A stretch of DNA of 64,000 nt from Costus lasius (GCA_027563935.2 CM050450.1:30305439-30369438), one strand, 5' to 3'. Numbered from the stretch's first letter, positions 9,973 through 22,373 are shown. Translations and numbers: made by a program. The notes: generated by a model not told the origin, from the letters alone.

Positions 9973-10288
9973 TTTCATGTTGTATCCAGCCCTCGCTGGA
10001 CATGAAATGCCCAGACTGTCTCAACAAGGGGAGTTGCTTGGAGCAACCGGCCGGCGCACCCACCTTACGAAACATGGGTTACTTTGTGCATCTTATCCCA
10101 CCCTCGTGGGACGCGAAGCCTCATGTGAAATAAAGATCCCATCTCACTAGGAAGTCTTAAACTTCCCGATTGACTTTGTGGGTTATCAATTCGATTTTAA
10201 AATAGTGGGAGCAGTAATCATTTAAAACAAGTCCATTTTAAATGATTCAAAGTAGTACTAATCTGTTTTTCTTGGGTGTTGTAGAACA
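9973..10288 (+). other. Leader remnant of A1 with conserved stem-loops
   Basis: It begins inside a hairpin (outer arms TTTCATGT/ACATGAAA; inner arms CCAG/CTGG at about 9986-9999). Two further stem-loops follow: TCCCAC-CCTC-GTGGGA at 10096-10111 and GGAAGT-CTTAA-ACTTCC at 10150-10166, about 120 bases before the gag ATG. The counterparts in family B keep the stems with compensatory changes. A role in packaging, dimer formation or translation is possible but not shown. Confidence 0.6.
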
Positions 10289-11090
10289 ATGGCTACGAAC
10301 ACTAGCGGATTATCACTGCGATCACTCCTTGATAAGGATAAGTTAGTTGGAACTAACTTTATGGACTGGCATCGGAACTTGAGGATAGTCCTCAAGCTCG
10401 AGAAGAAGCTATATGTCCTTGAACAGGCTCTTCCCGAACGGCAGACAGAGATGCTTATAGAAAGCATCAGGATGACTCTTTGGAGGTTGCATGTCTTATG
10501 CTAGCCAGCATGGCACCTGAACTGCAGGTGCAATATGAGGAGCAGAACGCTTTTCAGATGATCACTCATCTGAAATAGATGTTCGAGGCTCAGGCTAGAA
10601 CTGAGAGATTTGACACCGCCAAAGCAGTCTTTCGGTGTAAGTTGTCTGAGGGTGCACCAGTGAGACTCCATGTTCTCAAACTCATTGGGAATGTGCATCA
10701 TCTCAGGAGACTGGGACATACCATAGACAACGAGCTGGTTGTGGATCTTATTCTGCATTCCCTGCCCCCTAGCTTCAGTCCGTTTATTATTAATTTCAAC
10801 ATGAACCGGATTGAGTGCACACGGGAGGAATTGATGAATATGCTCTAAACAGCCGAGCGAGAGATGGGTAAGACCAAACCCAATTCTATTCTTTTGGTCC
10901 TTGCGACCAAAAAGATAAAGAAGAAGGGTAAGGCACGTGCTAAGAGTAGTGCCAGAGGTCCTACCAAGGCACTGAAGAAAAAGGCGAAGAAGTCAAAGGA
11001 CCAGAGGTGTTTTCACTGTGGCGAGCAGGGTCACTGGAGAAGGGACTGCAAGCAGCTTCAGAATGAGGAGAAGAAAGGCTTGGCCTTAAC
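10289..11090 (+). pseudogene. gag of A1 (Copia), broken
   Basis: It starts at the ATG at 10289 and opens with the Copia gag pattern LVGTNFMDWHRNLRIVL. A frameshift lies near 10500 in a short deleted Pro-rich stretch, and in-frame stops at 10576-10578 and 10846-10848. The basic region and the CX2CX4HX4C knuckle (CFHCGEQGHWRRDC) at about 11006-11050 are intact. This part would form the particle core and bind the element's RNA. Confidence 0.85.
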
Positions 11091-14000
11091 TTGTAGCTCA
11101 GGTATCTATATTACAGAAGTTAATCTTTCTACTTCTATGTCATGGGTATTGGATACCGCATGTGGGGCTCATATTTGTACAAATATGCAGGGGCTCAAGA
11201 AAAGTAGATCGGTGCGGCCTGGAGAGATTGACCTACGCGTTGGAAACGGGGCACAGGTTGCTGCTGTTGCTGTAAGCGTTTTGACTCTCTCCTTGCCTTC
11301 TGGACTTCAATTAGAACTAGATAATTGCTTTTGTGTACCTTCACTTACTAAGAACATTGTATCCATTCCTTGCTTAGCAAAGAAGGGATTTAAGTTTGAA
11401 ATAAATAAGAACTCTTGTTCTTTTTCATTTGCAAATATGTTCTATGGGAAGGGTACTTTGTGCAATGGTCTATATATCTTGGATATGGAAAGTTCTATTT
11501 GTAACATAAGTAATAAAAGGACCAAACTGAGTGGTTCAGTTGGTGCTTTCCTATGGCACTGTCGATTAGCCGATATAAACAAGAATTGCATCCAACAACT
11601 CCATGCAAGTGGGTTGTTAGATTCAAGTGCCTTGGAGGAATTTGATACTTGTGAACCTTGTTTATTAGGGAAAATAACAAAGGCACCCTTCACCAAGATT
11701 GGTGAGAGGGCAGGAGGTTTATTGGATCTCATACATACTGATGTGTGTGGGCCTTTCAATAAACAAGCCAGAGGAGGGTACAACTACTTCATTACCTTCA
11801 CTGATGACTTCAGTAGGTATGGCTATGTCTACTAAATGAGACATAAATCTGAGTCCTTTGAGAAATTCAAGGAGTTCAAGAATGAAGTAGAGAACCAGCT
11901 TGGAAGATCCATTAAAGCTCTTTGATCAGATCGAGGTGGAGAGTACCTGAGCGGTGAGTTCTTTGACTATCTGAGAGAGTGTGGGATCATATCCCAACTC
12001 ACTCCTCCTGGAACACCTCAATGGAATGGAGTGTCTGAAAGGAGAAATTGAACTTTATTGGATATGGTTCGATCTATGATGAGTCATGCAACTCTACCTC
12101 CATCATTCTGGGGGCATGCACTAGAGACAGCTTCTCTAATACTGAATAACGTTCCATCTAAGAGTGTCTCCAAAATACCATACGAGATGTGGAGTGGGAG
12201 ATGCCCTAATCTCACTTTTATCAAGATCTGGGGATGTGAGGCTTATGTCAAACGTCAGGATTCTAGCAAGCTAGAACCTAGATATGATAAATGTATGTTT
12301 GTGGGGAATCCTAAGGAAACTAAAGGATACTACTTCTATGTCCCAACCGAGAACAAAATTTTTTTTGCTCGGGGTGCTGTCTTTCTAGAGAAAGAATTTC
12401 CCATGAAAGAAGTTAGTGGGAGGAAGTTTGACTTGGATGAGGTCCAAGTGCAAGCACAAGACAAAGAGATGGAATCTGAGCCACCTTCACAGGTTGCTAG
12501 CCAACCTGAGGCTCAGACACAGGTCCCGCGTAGGTCTGGGAGAATTTGTCGTGCACCTGAAAGGTACGGGTCGCTGCCGACCCAACACGATGGGATCTTC
12601 ATCATTGAGGATGAACCCAGAACCTATGATGAGGCGGTCAGTGGACCGGACTCCGAGAGATGGCTTGACGCCATGCGATCCGAGATGGATTCCATGTCGG
12701 CTAAGCAAGTCTGGGATTTGATTGAGCTGCCTGATGGGGTAAAACCCATAGGGTGTAAATGGGTCTTCAAGAGGAAGACAGACATGGATGGCAATATAGT
12801 TACCTATAAGGGTAGACTAGTGGCTAAAGGATTTAAACAAGTCCATGGGGTGGACTATGATGAAACCTTCTCGCCAGTTGCCATGATCAAATCCGTTCGG
12901 ATTCTGCTTGCTATAGCTGCATATCATGACTATGAGATATGGCAGATGGATGTGAAGACAGCATTCCTTAACGGGAAGCTGACTGAGGATGTGTATATGT
13001 CACAACCTGATGGCTTCATCCATCCTGCAGAGGCTAATAAGGTCTGCAGGCTAAAGAGATCTATTTATGGATTAAAGCAAGCATCTCGAAGTTGGAATCT
13101 TCGATTTGATGAAGCCATGAGAGATTATGGCTTTATCATAAGCGAAGATGACGCCCTGTGTATACAGAAAATTCAGTGGGAGCTTAGTGATTTTTCTAGT
13201 CTTGTATGTTGATGACATACTGCTCATCGGAAACAACATCCCTAGTCTTCAAGCTGTGAAGACATGGTTGGGGAAGTGTTTCGAGATGAAAGACTTAGGG
13301 GAGGCCGCCTATATTCTAGGCGTAAGGATCTCTCGGGATAGATCCAAGAGGCTCCTAGCCCTTAGTCAGAGTACCTACATTGATAAGGTCCTGGAAAGGT
13401 TCAACTTGGAGCAATCCAAGAAAGGATACCTTCCAGTAAGACATGGCCTTACTCACTCAAAGAGCCAGTGTCATACAACACAGGCTTAGAGGGATGACAT
13501 GAGTCGAATTCCTTATGCTTCGGCAGTAGGATGAATCATGTATGCAATGTTGTGTACTAGACCAGATGTGGCATATGTTGTAAGCATAACCAGCCGATAC
13601 CAATCTAATCCAGGTCTGCAGCACTAGGTGGCTGTAAAGAACATCCTAAAGTATCTGAGAAGAACTAAGGATTTATTCTTGGTCTATGGGGGACAGGAAG
13701 AGCTCAGTATGCAGGGCTATACTGATGCATCGTTCCAGTCTGACCCTAACGACTTTAGATAGCAGGCCGGCTATGTGTTCAAGATAAATGGAGGCGCTGT
13801 ATGCTGGAAGAGCTTCAAGCAATCCACCATAGCAGATTCTACAACCGAGGCTGAGTATGTGGCTGCTTCTGAGGCAGCCAAGGAAGCCGTTTGGATAAGG
13901 AAGTTCTTATGTGATCTTTAGGTGGTCCCTAGTGCAATGGATTCCATTGAACTCTACTGTGACAACAATGGAGCAATTGCACAAGCCAAGGAACCACGGT

Positions 14001-14188
14001 CTCATCAAAGATCCAAACACATACTCAGAAGATTTCACCTGATCAGAGAGATCATAGACAGAGGTGATGTCAAGATTAGCAGAGTTGACACAGAGAACAA
14101 TCTGGCAGACCCATTGACCAAGGCTTTGGCGCAGCAGAAGCATGATGGTTACGCTAGAGATATGGGGTTGAGATTCCTCAACTTCTAG
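11091..14188 (+). pseudogene. pol of A1: protease, integrase, reverse transcriptase, RNase H (Copia order), broken
   Basis: Protease carries WVLDTACGAHIC near 11140. Integrase follows with its H-H-C-C region, LIHTDVCGPF and a later SERRN motif. Reverse transcriptase carries IWQMDVKTAFLNG and YVDD (13204-13215), and RNase H carries STTEAEYVAASEA. Breaks include TAA at about 11833, TGA at 11923-11925, TGA near 12049, a one-base insertion near 13153, and stops near 13488, 13532, 13626, 13760 and 13918. Several are C-to-T or G-to-A changes. The TGA at 11923 is shared with A2. Confidence 0.9.
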
Positions 14189-14195
14189 GTCTTAG

Positions 14196-14209
14196 TGCAA
14201 GTGGGAGAT
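14196..14209 (+). other. Polypurine tract of A1
   Basis: The purine-rich CAAGTGGGAGA lies directly before the LTR start TGTTGGTG. The same tract precedes the 3' LTR in A2 (16372-16386, minus) and in every family B copy, and would prime plus-strand DNA synthesis. Confidence 0.8.
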
Positions 14210-14425
14210 TGTTGGTGTATATGCCCTAGGACCTAGTTTTGGTCCACTTATGTACTACTAGACTTTGATATTTATATCATTCTGGCATTGTTGTTATCTA
14301 TGTTTGTTTACATCTGCGCATATGTACTAACATGATAATGTCCCTGGTGACAGATTGGATCTGTGCTCGAACCATAGTCCCTAGTCGATGTACCTTAGTG
14401 GATATGGGATAGCTATGGTACTTGT
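14210..14425 (+). repeat. Shared A1/A5 LTR, piece 1 of 3
   Basis: It starts TGTTGGTGTATATGCCC right after the polypurine tract. The LTR is cut here by A2; the last five bases, CTTGT (14421-14425), are repeated at 40402-40406 after A2. The LTR continues at 40407-40903 and 52971-54197, about 1,940 bp in total. Confidence 0.9.
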
Positions 14426-16371
14426 TGTTGGGAAACCCCGAGGACATTTTACAATTTTCAGAGTTGTAGACATACATTTTCGCAGCGGAAGAATGTCCCC
14501 GAAACAGGCCGGTCCCAAAAACCCAGTGAAGATCGCAAGCAAGGGAGTTGACACGATGAGTTAGGAAATACCTTAGCAATGTGGAGCGATGCCGATGTAG
14601 GCGTCCAAGTGTGCGCCCTCTGCAGTCTCGCACACACGGATCTCTTGAGTTCTCTTCTTCCACGCCCGGTGCTAGCCTCGGGAAGAAGATCCAAGCCTTA
14701 GGGAGATGCTTTACTTCACCTGCGCCACCAAGAGAAAAGATGCGCCAAGTGAAGAGGGAAACTACCCAAGCCGCCAAGCCCTAGATCTCCTTGCGCCAAG
14801 AGGAAAGGAGGAAGAGGCTTGCAGTTATGGAACATGCGCCCTTGCTCCAAGCACTCGCCCCTCTTATTGTGTTCACGCCTTCAAGGATTGATTACCCACA
14901 AGAGGGGGCGACTAGGGTCACATTTATAGGGCAAGAGGCGGTTAGGGTAATGGCTAGGATCATTACAAGTGTAGGGCTAGGATGAGGAGGTTTGAGACAA
15001 GGAAAGTCTCCAAGACATTTCCATAATTCTCATTCAACCTTTCCTTTTTGTGCCCCACGCCTTTCCTTGTGCGCCAAGGCCTTTCCTTGTGCCTCAAGCA
15101 TTACCATAGAGGCATGCATTCCATCCTAGGAAGAGAGGGGAGGCGCCCTTTACTTCCATAATGAAGCAAAGGCGCCAACATGACCCCAATATGCCCCTAG
15201 GCGCTTAATGGTTCATGTTTCTCCCAATTATACCCTTTTAACCTCTCATCTCTTCATGAGAACTTGTCATTGGGCCTCATTGGATAATGAGCTAGCCCAA
15301 ACTTCATTACATGGGTTGATTAAGCAATTGGATCCAATCCAATGCAACCCTAATCCAAATGTGACCAACCATAGTCAAATACGGGTCAACCTGCCAAAAA
15401 TGAAGTTTGGCTCCAATAACATTCTTCCATCTCATCAGGCCCATTGGCGCTGATGAAATCTCCCAATTAGATCCGAGTTATCCAATAACTCGACCATAAA
15501 GCTTCCCGATCAATACGAGAACTCAAGTATCAAGGTGTGCGACCCTGTAGGTTCCTCTAACGCTAGCAGTGCTGACCAAAGGTCATCACAAGCAGTGAGT
15601 AGCACCTAGCAGTGCATCGCTGCTACCCAGGTCATTGGAATGGATATCGACATCGACATCCCCATCATCACAACTAGGTACAGATGCATTACAGTCTCTT
15701 TGCCGAACTGATATCCGATTGGACAAGTGTGTCACCACTTGTTTTCATCCAATCACATGGCTATGACTAAAACAGGTTCTCACCTGGGTATGGCCATACA
15801 CTCCCAGTCATAGAACCATAAAGGAGCTCCATGGATATCATACTTCCCTAGGGAAGGGGCAAATCCTATGTCTGTCCATTGATCTTCTCATATGGGTCGC
15901 GACATGCTCAATAACAACCGTTATGACCTCCCAGCTACAGAAAGGTGTTAGGTTGTATCAAAGCAAGTCCCTAACCATATAGAATGATTAATGACCTCAA
16001 GTCAAGGGATCAATGCATCTCCTATCACGTATGAGGATAACTCATGACACCAAGTCATAGCCTCATAGCGGGTCTATCCAGTATATCCTCCAATAATATA
16101 CCCATGTGTCTGTGTTAGCACCACGTGCCTAACCAGCCCACATACTAGTCTCTCAAGTACCAGAGCTGTTCCATATCCACTCAGGTACATCGACTGGGGA
16201 CAATTATTTGAGCACAGATCCAATCTGTCTCCAGGGACATTATCATGTAAGTACACAATCGCAGGTGTAGTCAAACAATGATAACGACAATGCCAGAATG
16301 ATATATAAATATCAATGTCAAGTAGTACATAAGTTGACCAAAACTAGGTCCTAGGGCATATACACCAACAA
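14426..16371 (-). repeat. 3' LTR of A2 (1,946 bp)
   Basis: Its minus-strand start is TGTTGGTGTATATGCCC at 16371 and its end CCCCAACA-type at 14426. A TATA-like CTATAAAT lies at 14922-14929 (minus), in the same place as 59155-59162 in the A6 LTR. It is followed to the right by a polypurine tract and pol, which makes it the 3' copy. Confidence 0.92.
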
Positions 16372-16391
16372 TCTCCCACTTGCACTAAGAC

Positions 16392-19300
16392 CTAGAAGTT
16401 GAGGAATCTCAACCCCATATCTCTAGCATGACCATCATGCTTCTGCTGCGCCAAAGCCTTGGTCAATGGGTCTGCCAGATTGTTCTCTATGTCTACTCTG
16501 CTAATCTTGACATCACCTCCGTCAATGATCTCTCTGATCAGGTGAAATCTTCTGAGTATGTGTTTGGATCTTTGATGAGACCGTGGTTCCTTGGCTTGTG
16601 CAATTGCTCCATTGTTGTCACAGTAGAGTTCAATGGGATCCATTGCACTATGTACCACTTGAAGATCACATAAGAACTTCCTTATCCAAACAGCTTCCTT
16701 GGCTGCCTCGGAAGCAGCCACATACTCAGCTTCGGTTGTAGAATCTGCTATGGTGGATTGCTTGAAGCTCTTCCAACATACAGCACCTCCATTTATCTTG
16801 AACACATAGCCGGCCTATGATCTAAAGTCGTCAGGGTCAGACTGGAACGACGCGTCAGTATAGCCCTGCATACTGAGCTCTTCCTCTCCCCCATAGACCA
16901 AGAATAGATCCCTAGTTCTTCTCAGATACTTTAGGATGTTCTTTACAGCCACCCAATGCTGCAGACCTGGATTGGATTGGTATCGGCTGGTTATGGTCAC
17001 AGCATATGCCACATCTGGTCTAGTACATAACATTGCATACATGATCGATCCTACTGCCGAAGCATAAGGAATTCGACTCATGTCATCCCTCTCAGCCTGT
17101 GTTGTAGGACACTGGCTCTTTGAGAGAGTAAGGCCATGTCTCACTGGAAGGTTTCCTTTCTTGGATTGCTCCATGTAGAACCTCTCCAGTACCTTATCAA
17201 TGTAAGTACTCTGACTAAGGGCCAGAAGCCTCTTGGATCAATCCCGGTAGATCCTCACGCCTAGAATATAGGCGGCTTCCCCTAAGTCTTTCATCTCGAA
17301 ACACTTCCCTAACCATGTCTTCACAGCTTGAAGACTAGGGATGTTGTTTCCGATGAGCAGTATGTCATCAACATACAAGACCAGAAAAATCACTAAGCTC
17401 CCACTGAATTTTCTGTATACACAGGCGTCATCTTCGCTTTTGATAAACCCATAATCTCTCACGGCTTCGTCAAATCGAAGATTCCAACTTCGAGATGCTT
17501 GCTTTAATCCATAAATGGATCTCTTCAGCCTGCAGACCTTATTAGCCTCTGCAAGATGGATGAAGCCATCAGGTTGTGACATATACACATCCTCAGTCAG
17601 CTTCCCGTTAAGGAACGCTGTCTTCACATCCATCTACCATATCTCATAGTCATGATATGCAGCTATAGCAAGTAGAATCCGAATGGATTTAATCATGGCA
17701 ACCGGCGAGAAGGTTTCATCATAGTCCACCCCGTGGACTTGTTTAAACCCTTTAGCCACTAGTCTACCCTTATAGGTAACTATTTTGCCATCCATGTCTG
17801 TCTTCCTCTTGAAGACCCATTTACACCTTATGGGTTTTACCCCATCAGGCAGCTCAACCAAATCCCAGACTTGGTTAGCCGACATGGAATCCATCTCGGA
17901 TCGCATGGCGTCAAGCCATTTCTCGGAGTCCGGTCCACTGACCGCCTCATCATAGGTTCTAGGTTCATCCTCAATGATGAAGATTCCATCGTGTTGGGTC
18001 GGTAGCGACCCATACCTTTCAGGTGCACGACGAATTCTCCCAGACCTACGCGGGACCTGTGTCTGAGCCTCAGGTTGCCTAGCAACCAGTGCAGGTGGCT
18101 CAGATTCCATCTCTTTGTCTTGTGCTTGCACTTGGACCTCATCCAATTCAAACTTCCTCCCACTAACTTCTTTCATAAGAAATTCTTTCTCTAGAAAGAC
18201 AGCACCTCGAGCAACAAAAACTTTGTTCTCGGTTGGGACAAAGAAGTAGTATCCTTTAGTTTCCTTAGGATACCCCACAAACACACACTTATCAAATCTA
18301 GGTTCTAGCTTGCTAGAATCCTGACGTTTGACATAAGCCTCACATCCCCAGATCCTGATAAACGCGAGATTAGGGCGTCTCCCACTCCATATCTCGTATG
18401 GTATTTTGGAGACACTCTTAGATGGAACATTATTCAGTATCAGAGAAGCTGTTTCTAGTGCATGCCCCCAGAATGATGAAGGTAGAGTTGCATGACTCAT
18501 CATGGATCGAACCATATACAATAAAGTTTGATTTCTCCTTTCAGACACACCATTCCATTGAGGTGTTCCAGGAGGAGTGAGTTGGGATATGATCCCACAC
18601 TCCCTCAGATAGTCAAAGAACTCACCACTCAGGTATTCTCCACCTCGATCTGATCAAAGAGCTTTAATAGATCTTCCAAGCTGGTTCTCTACTTCATTCT
18701 TGAACTCCTTGAATTTCTCAAAGGATTCAGATTTATGTCTCATTAAGTAGACATAACCATACCTACTGAAGTCATCAGTGAAGGTAATGAAGTAGTTGTA
18801 CCCTCCTCTGACTTGTTTATTGAAGGGCCCACACACATGAGTATGTATGAGATCTAATAAACCTTTTGCCCTCTCACCAATCTTGGTGAAGGGCGCCTTT
18901 GTCATTTTCCCTAATAAACAAGGTTCACATGTATCAAATTCCTCCAAGGAACTTGAATCTAACAATCCATTTGCATGGAGTTGTTGGATGCGATTCTTGT
19001 TTATATGGGCTAATCGACAGTGCCATAGGAAAGCACCAACTGAACCACTCAGTTTGGTCCTCTTATTGCTTATGTTACAAATAGAACTTTCCATATCCAA
19101 GATATATAGACCATTGCACAAAGTACCCTTCCCATAGAACATATTTGCAAATGAAAAAGAACAGGAGTTCTTATTTATTTCAAATTTAAATCCTTTCCTT
19201 GCCAAGCAAGGAATGGATACAATGTTCTTTGTTAACGAAGGTACACAAAAGCAATTATCTAGTTCTAATTGAAGTCCAGAAGGCAAGGAGAGAGTCAAAA

Positions 19301-19490
19301 CGCCTACAGCAACAGCAGCAACCTGTGCCCCGTTTCCAACGCGTAGGTCAATCTCTCCAAGCCGCACCGATCTACTTTTCTTGAGCCCCTGCATATTTGT
19401 ACAAATATGAGCTCCACATGCGGTATCCAATACCCATGACATAGAAGTAGAAAAATTGACTTCTGTAACATAGATACCTGAGCTAGAAGT
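16392..19490 (-). pseudogene. pol of A2: protease, integrase, reverse transcriptase, RNase H, broken
   Basis: All Copia pol domains are present in order: DTACGAHIC protease, LAHINKNRIQQL integrase zinc region, SERRN, QVHGVDYDETFSP and YVDD of reverse transcriptase, and EAEYVAASEA with CDNNGAIAQAKE of RNase H. Reading is stopped at 18654-18656 (TGA in integrase, shared with A1), 17634-17636 (Q to stop), near 17236 (TGA) and near 16815 (TAG). In integrase an Arg codon of SERRNRT has become Gln, again a CpG-type transition. Confidence 0.9.
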
Positions 19491-20312
19491 TAAGGCCAAG
19501 CCTTTCGTCTCCTCATTCTGAAGCTGCTTGCAGTTCCTTCTCCACTGGCCCTGCTCGCCACAGTGAAAACACCTCTGTTCCTTTGACTTCTTCGCCTTTT
19601 TCTTCAGTGCTTTGGTAGGACCTCTGGCACTGCTCTTAGCACGTGCTTTACCCTTCTTCTTTATCTTCTTGGTCGCAGGGACCAAAGGAACAGAATTGTG
19701 TTTGGTCTTACCCATCTCTCGCTCGGCTGTTTGGAGCATATTCATCAATTCCTCCCGTGTGCACTCAATCCGGTTCATGTTGAAGTTAATGATAAACAGA
19801 CTGAAGCTAGGGGGCAGGGAATGAAGAATAAGATCCACAACCAGCTCGTTGTCTATGGTGTGTCTCAGTCTCCTGAGATGATCCACATTCCCAATGATTT
19901 TGAGAACATGGGGTCTCACTGGTGCACCTTCAGACAACTTGCACCGAAAGACTGCTTTGGCGGTGTCAAATCTCTCAGTTCTAGCCTGAGCCTCGAACAT
20001 CTGTTTCAGACGAGTAATCATCTGAAAAGCGTTCTGCTCCTCATATTGCACCTGCAGTTCAGGTGCCATACTGGCTAGCATAAGACATGCAACCTCCAAA
20101 GAGTCATCCTGATGCTTTCTATAAGCATCTCTGTCTGCTGTTCAGGCATTAGGCGGAGGAGCCGCAGGAAGAGGCTGTTCAAGGACATACAGCTTCTTCT
20201 CGAGCTTGAGGACTATCCTCAAGTTCCGATGCTAGTCCATAAAGTTAGTTCCAACTAACTTATCCTTATCAAGGAGTGATCGCAGTGATAATCCGCTAGT
20301 GTTCATAGCCAT
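19491..20312 (-). pseudogene. gag of A2, broken, altered zinc knuckle
   Basis: It starts at the ATG at 20310-20312. A TAG replaces a Trp codon near 20230 (MDW in A1) and a TGA lies near 20140. The knuckle reads CFHCGEQGQWRRNC: its His ligand is Gln, so RNA binding would be impaired. Gag, protease and the first part of integrase are open together from 20099 down to 18654. Confidence 0.88.
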
Positions 20313-21903
20313 TGTTCTACAACACCCAAGAAGAACAGATTAGTACTACTTCGAATCATTTAAACTGGAGTTGTTTTAAATTATTTCTGCTCTCACTATT
20401 TTAAATTCGCATTGACAACCCACAAAGTCAATCGGGAAGTTTAAGACTTCCTAGTGAGATGGGATCCTTATTTCACATGAGGCTTCGCGTCCCACGAGGG
20501 TGGGATGAGATGCACAAAGTAACCCATGTTTCCTAAGGTGGGCGCGCCGGTCGGTTGCTCCAAGCAACTCCCCTTGTTGAGACAGTCTGGGCATTTCATG
20601 TCCAGCGAGGGCTGGATACAACATGAAACCTTTACCTCTCAACGATGCCTCTAGACTTTCACCATGTGCCCAGCACATGTGAACTTCTAGTCAAGTCCAT
20701 TCCTAACCGTTATGCTCAGGGCCAACGAGTTTCCTTGCGAAGGCACGCCCAGGTTAAAACTGGACTAGGGAAACCATTGCCACCATGCACTTTCTAAAGA
20801 TAAGTGGGTGTGTCCCACGAGGGTGGGAAACAATTCACAACTCCACTGATCGATAGCTTAGTGAGGGCTACGCGTTAGAAGGCTACCAGACTTGATATTT
20901 TAATTGAGGGTTTTTGTTTAAGGTCTCATCATCTCAGTTTTATCTTATGTATATCATTACAGGCATGCAATCCTATAGTGATAACATAACGGTAAAACAT
21001 TTTAGGCATGCTTCTGCAGATAATAATAAAAGCAGTAAAGGATGATGTGATCATATCCTATACAAGACATTGAACCAATCCATGCCATGAAATAGGTTCA
21101 ACTCTTGTCCTAGAACTCAAGCCCCAAAAACTAGACCTAGCCTAGCTGACCTCTAGCTTGAACTTCAAGGTTGGCTCCAAGGTCCTTCTCTCATGGTTTA
21201 GCTCTCAAACCCTAGAGGTACACTTTAAAAGTTCCCCATAGGTTCGGCCAATGCCATGGTCTTGCGCCACTAAGCAGGTTTGCGCCTCTTGCTTGTTGCA
21301 TCACCATCCAAGGTATGCATGCGCTAAGCTCCAAGCACATGCGCCACCCTAATCTTCTTCTTAGTCAAAAACAAAAAGAAAAGCGGCACGCAGGCCTCAC
21401 GAGGATACATCGCAGGAATGCAAAGGGGGGGCTTGATTAATGATCACAACATCATGCGCAATCAGGTATTTACTCATGCAATTCTACATGCTCATGAAAA
21501 ACATAAAATCTGAAATTTTACTTTTTCATAAAATCAGTTTCCTTTTCTCATCTTCTTCTCACAAGTCTTTTGGTTTATTGCGATTTATTTTTCATGATGA
21601 TTTCAGAGATCCTTTTGGCTGGCAATTTTGTCAGATCAAGAGACTTGGCCAGTCCGAAGACACAATGCCCGTCCTACTTGACAAAATTACGTGCGCCTTT
21701 GATCTTTAAATCAAACAAGAAAAATAGTCCAAAAATCCAAAAGAGATTGAGAGGATGATAGAAACAAGAAACCCTAATTTTTCTACTTTTAGAAAAATCG
21801 ATCGCCATGCATCATGCTATTTACGAAAATAGAGATATGGCATGTGAGCATGGAAGAAAAGCATAAAACATCGTTCGAGTCTTGCAAGTCGCTATGATAC
21901 CAC
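20313..21903 (-). other. Leader and primer-binding site of A2
   Basis: About 1.6 kb without a convincing gene. The primer site at 21891-21902 reads TGGTATCATAGC, one base off the usual TGGTATCAGAGC. Stem-loops with CCCTCG-type loops lie at 20490-20505, about 20598-20611 and about 20813-20828, and the GGAAGT/ACTTCC hairpin at 20435-20451, all in the positions seen in A1 and A6. Confidence 0.75.
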
Positions 21904-22373
21904 TGTTGGGAAACCCCGGGGACATTTTACAATTTTCAGAGTTATAGACATACATTTTCGCAGCGGAAGAATGTCCCCGAAACAGGCCGGTCCCAAAAAC
22001 CCAGTGAAGATCGCAAGCAAGAGAGTCGACACGATGAGTTAGGAAATACCTTAAGAGAAATGTGGAGCGATGCCGATGTAGGCGTCCAAGTGTGCGCCCT
22101 CTGCAGTCTCGCACACACGGATCTCTTGAGTTCTCTTCTTCCACGCCCGGTGCTAGCCTCGGGAAGAAGATCCATGCCTTAGGGAGATGCTTTACTTCAC
22201 TTGCGCCACCTAGAGAAAAGATGTGCCAAGTGAAGAGGGAAACTACCCAAGCCGCCAAGCCCTAGATCTCCTTGCGCCAAGAGGAAAGGAGGAAGAGGCT
22301 TGCGGTTATGGAACATGCGCCCTTGCTCCAAGCACTCGCCCCTCTTATTGTGTTCACGCCTTCAAGGATTGAT
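21904..22373 (-). repeat. 5' LTR of A2, 3' part
   Basis: It runs from the LTR end next to the primer site up to the insertion point of B3. The last five bases, TTGAT (22369-22373), are repeated at 38919-38923 after B3. Confidence 0.92.

Larger units (their letters stand above)
9973..14209 (+). mobile_element. A1: internal region of an old family A Copia element
   Basis: It comprises the last 316 bases of leader, gag, pol and the polypurine tract, followed by an LTR at 14210. Its own 5' LTR, primer site and most of its leader are missing, replaced by the integrase fragment at 9731-9972. The polyprotein has about a dozen stops and shifts, the most of any copy here, in keeping with its being the oldest layer of the nest. 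Confidence 0.85.

Noticed and set aside
14600..15200. Frequent GCGCCA/TGGCGC strings in the A LTRs and some B LTRs as a possible binding-site cluster
   Set aside because: They are frequent but unordered, and may reflect composition and local duplication; without a background count I cannot call them a signal.
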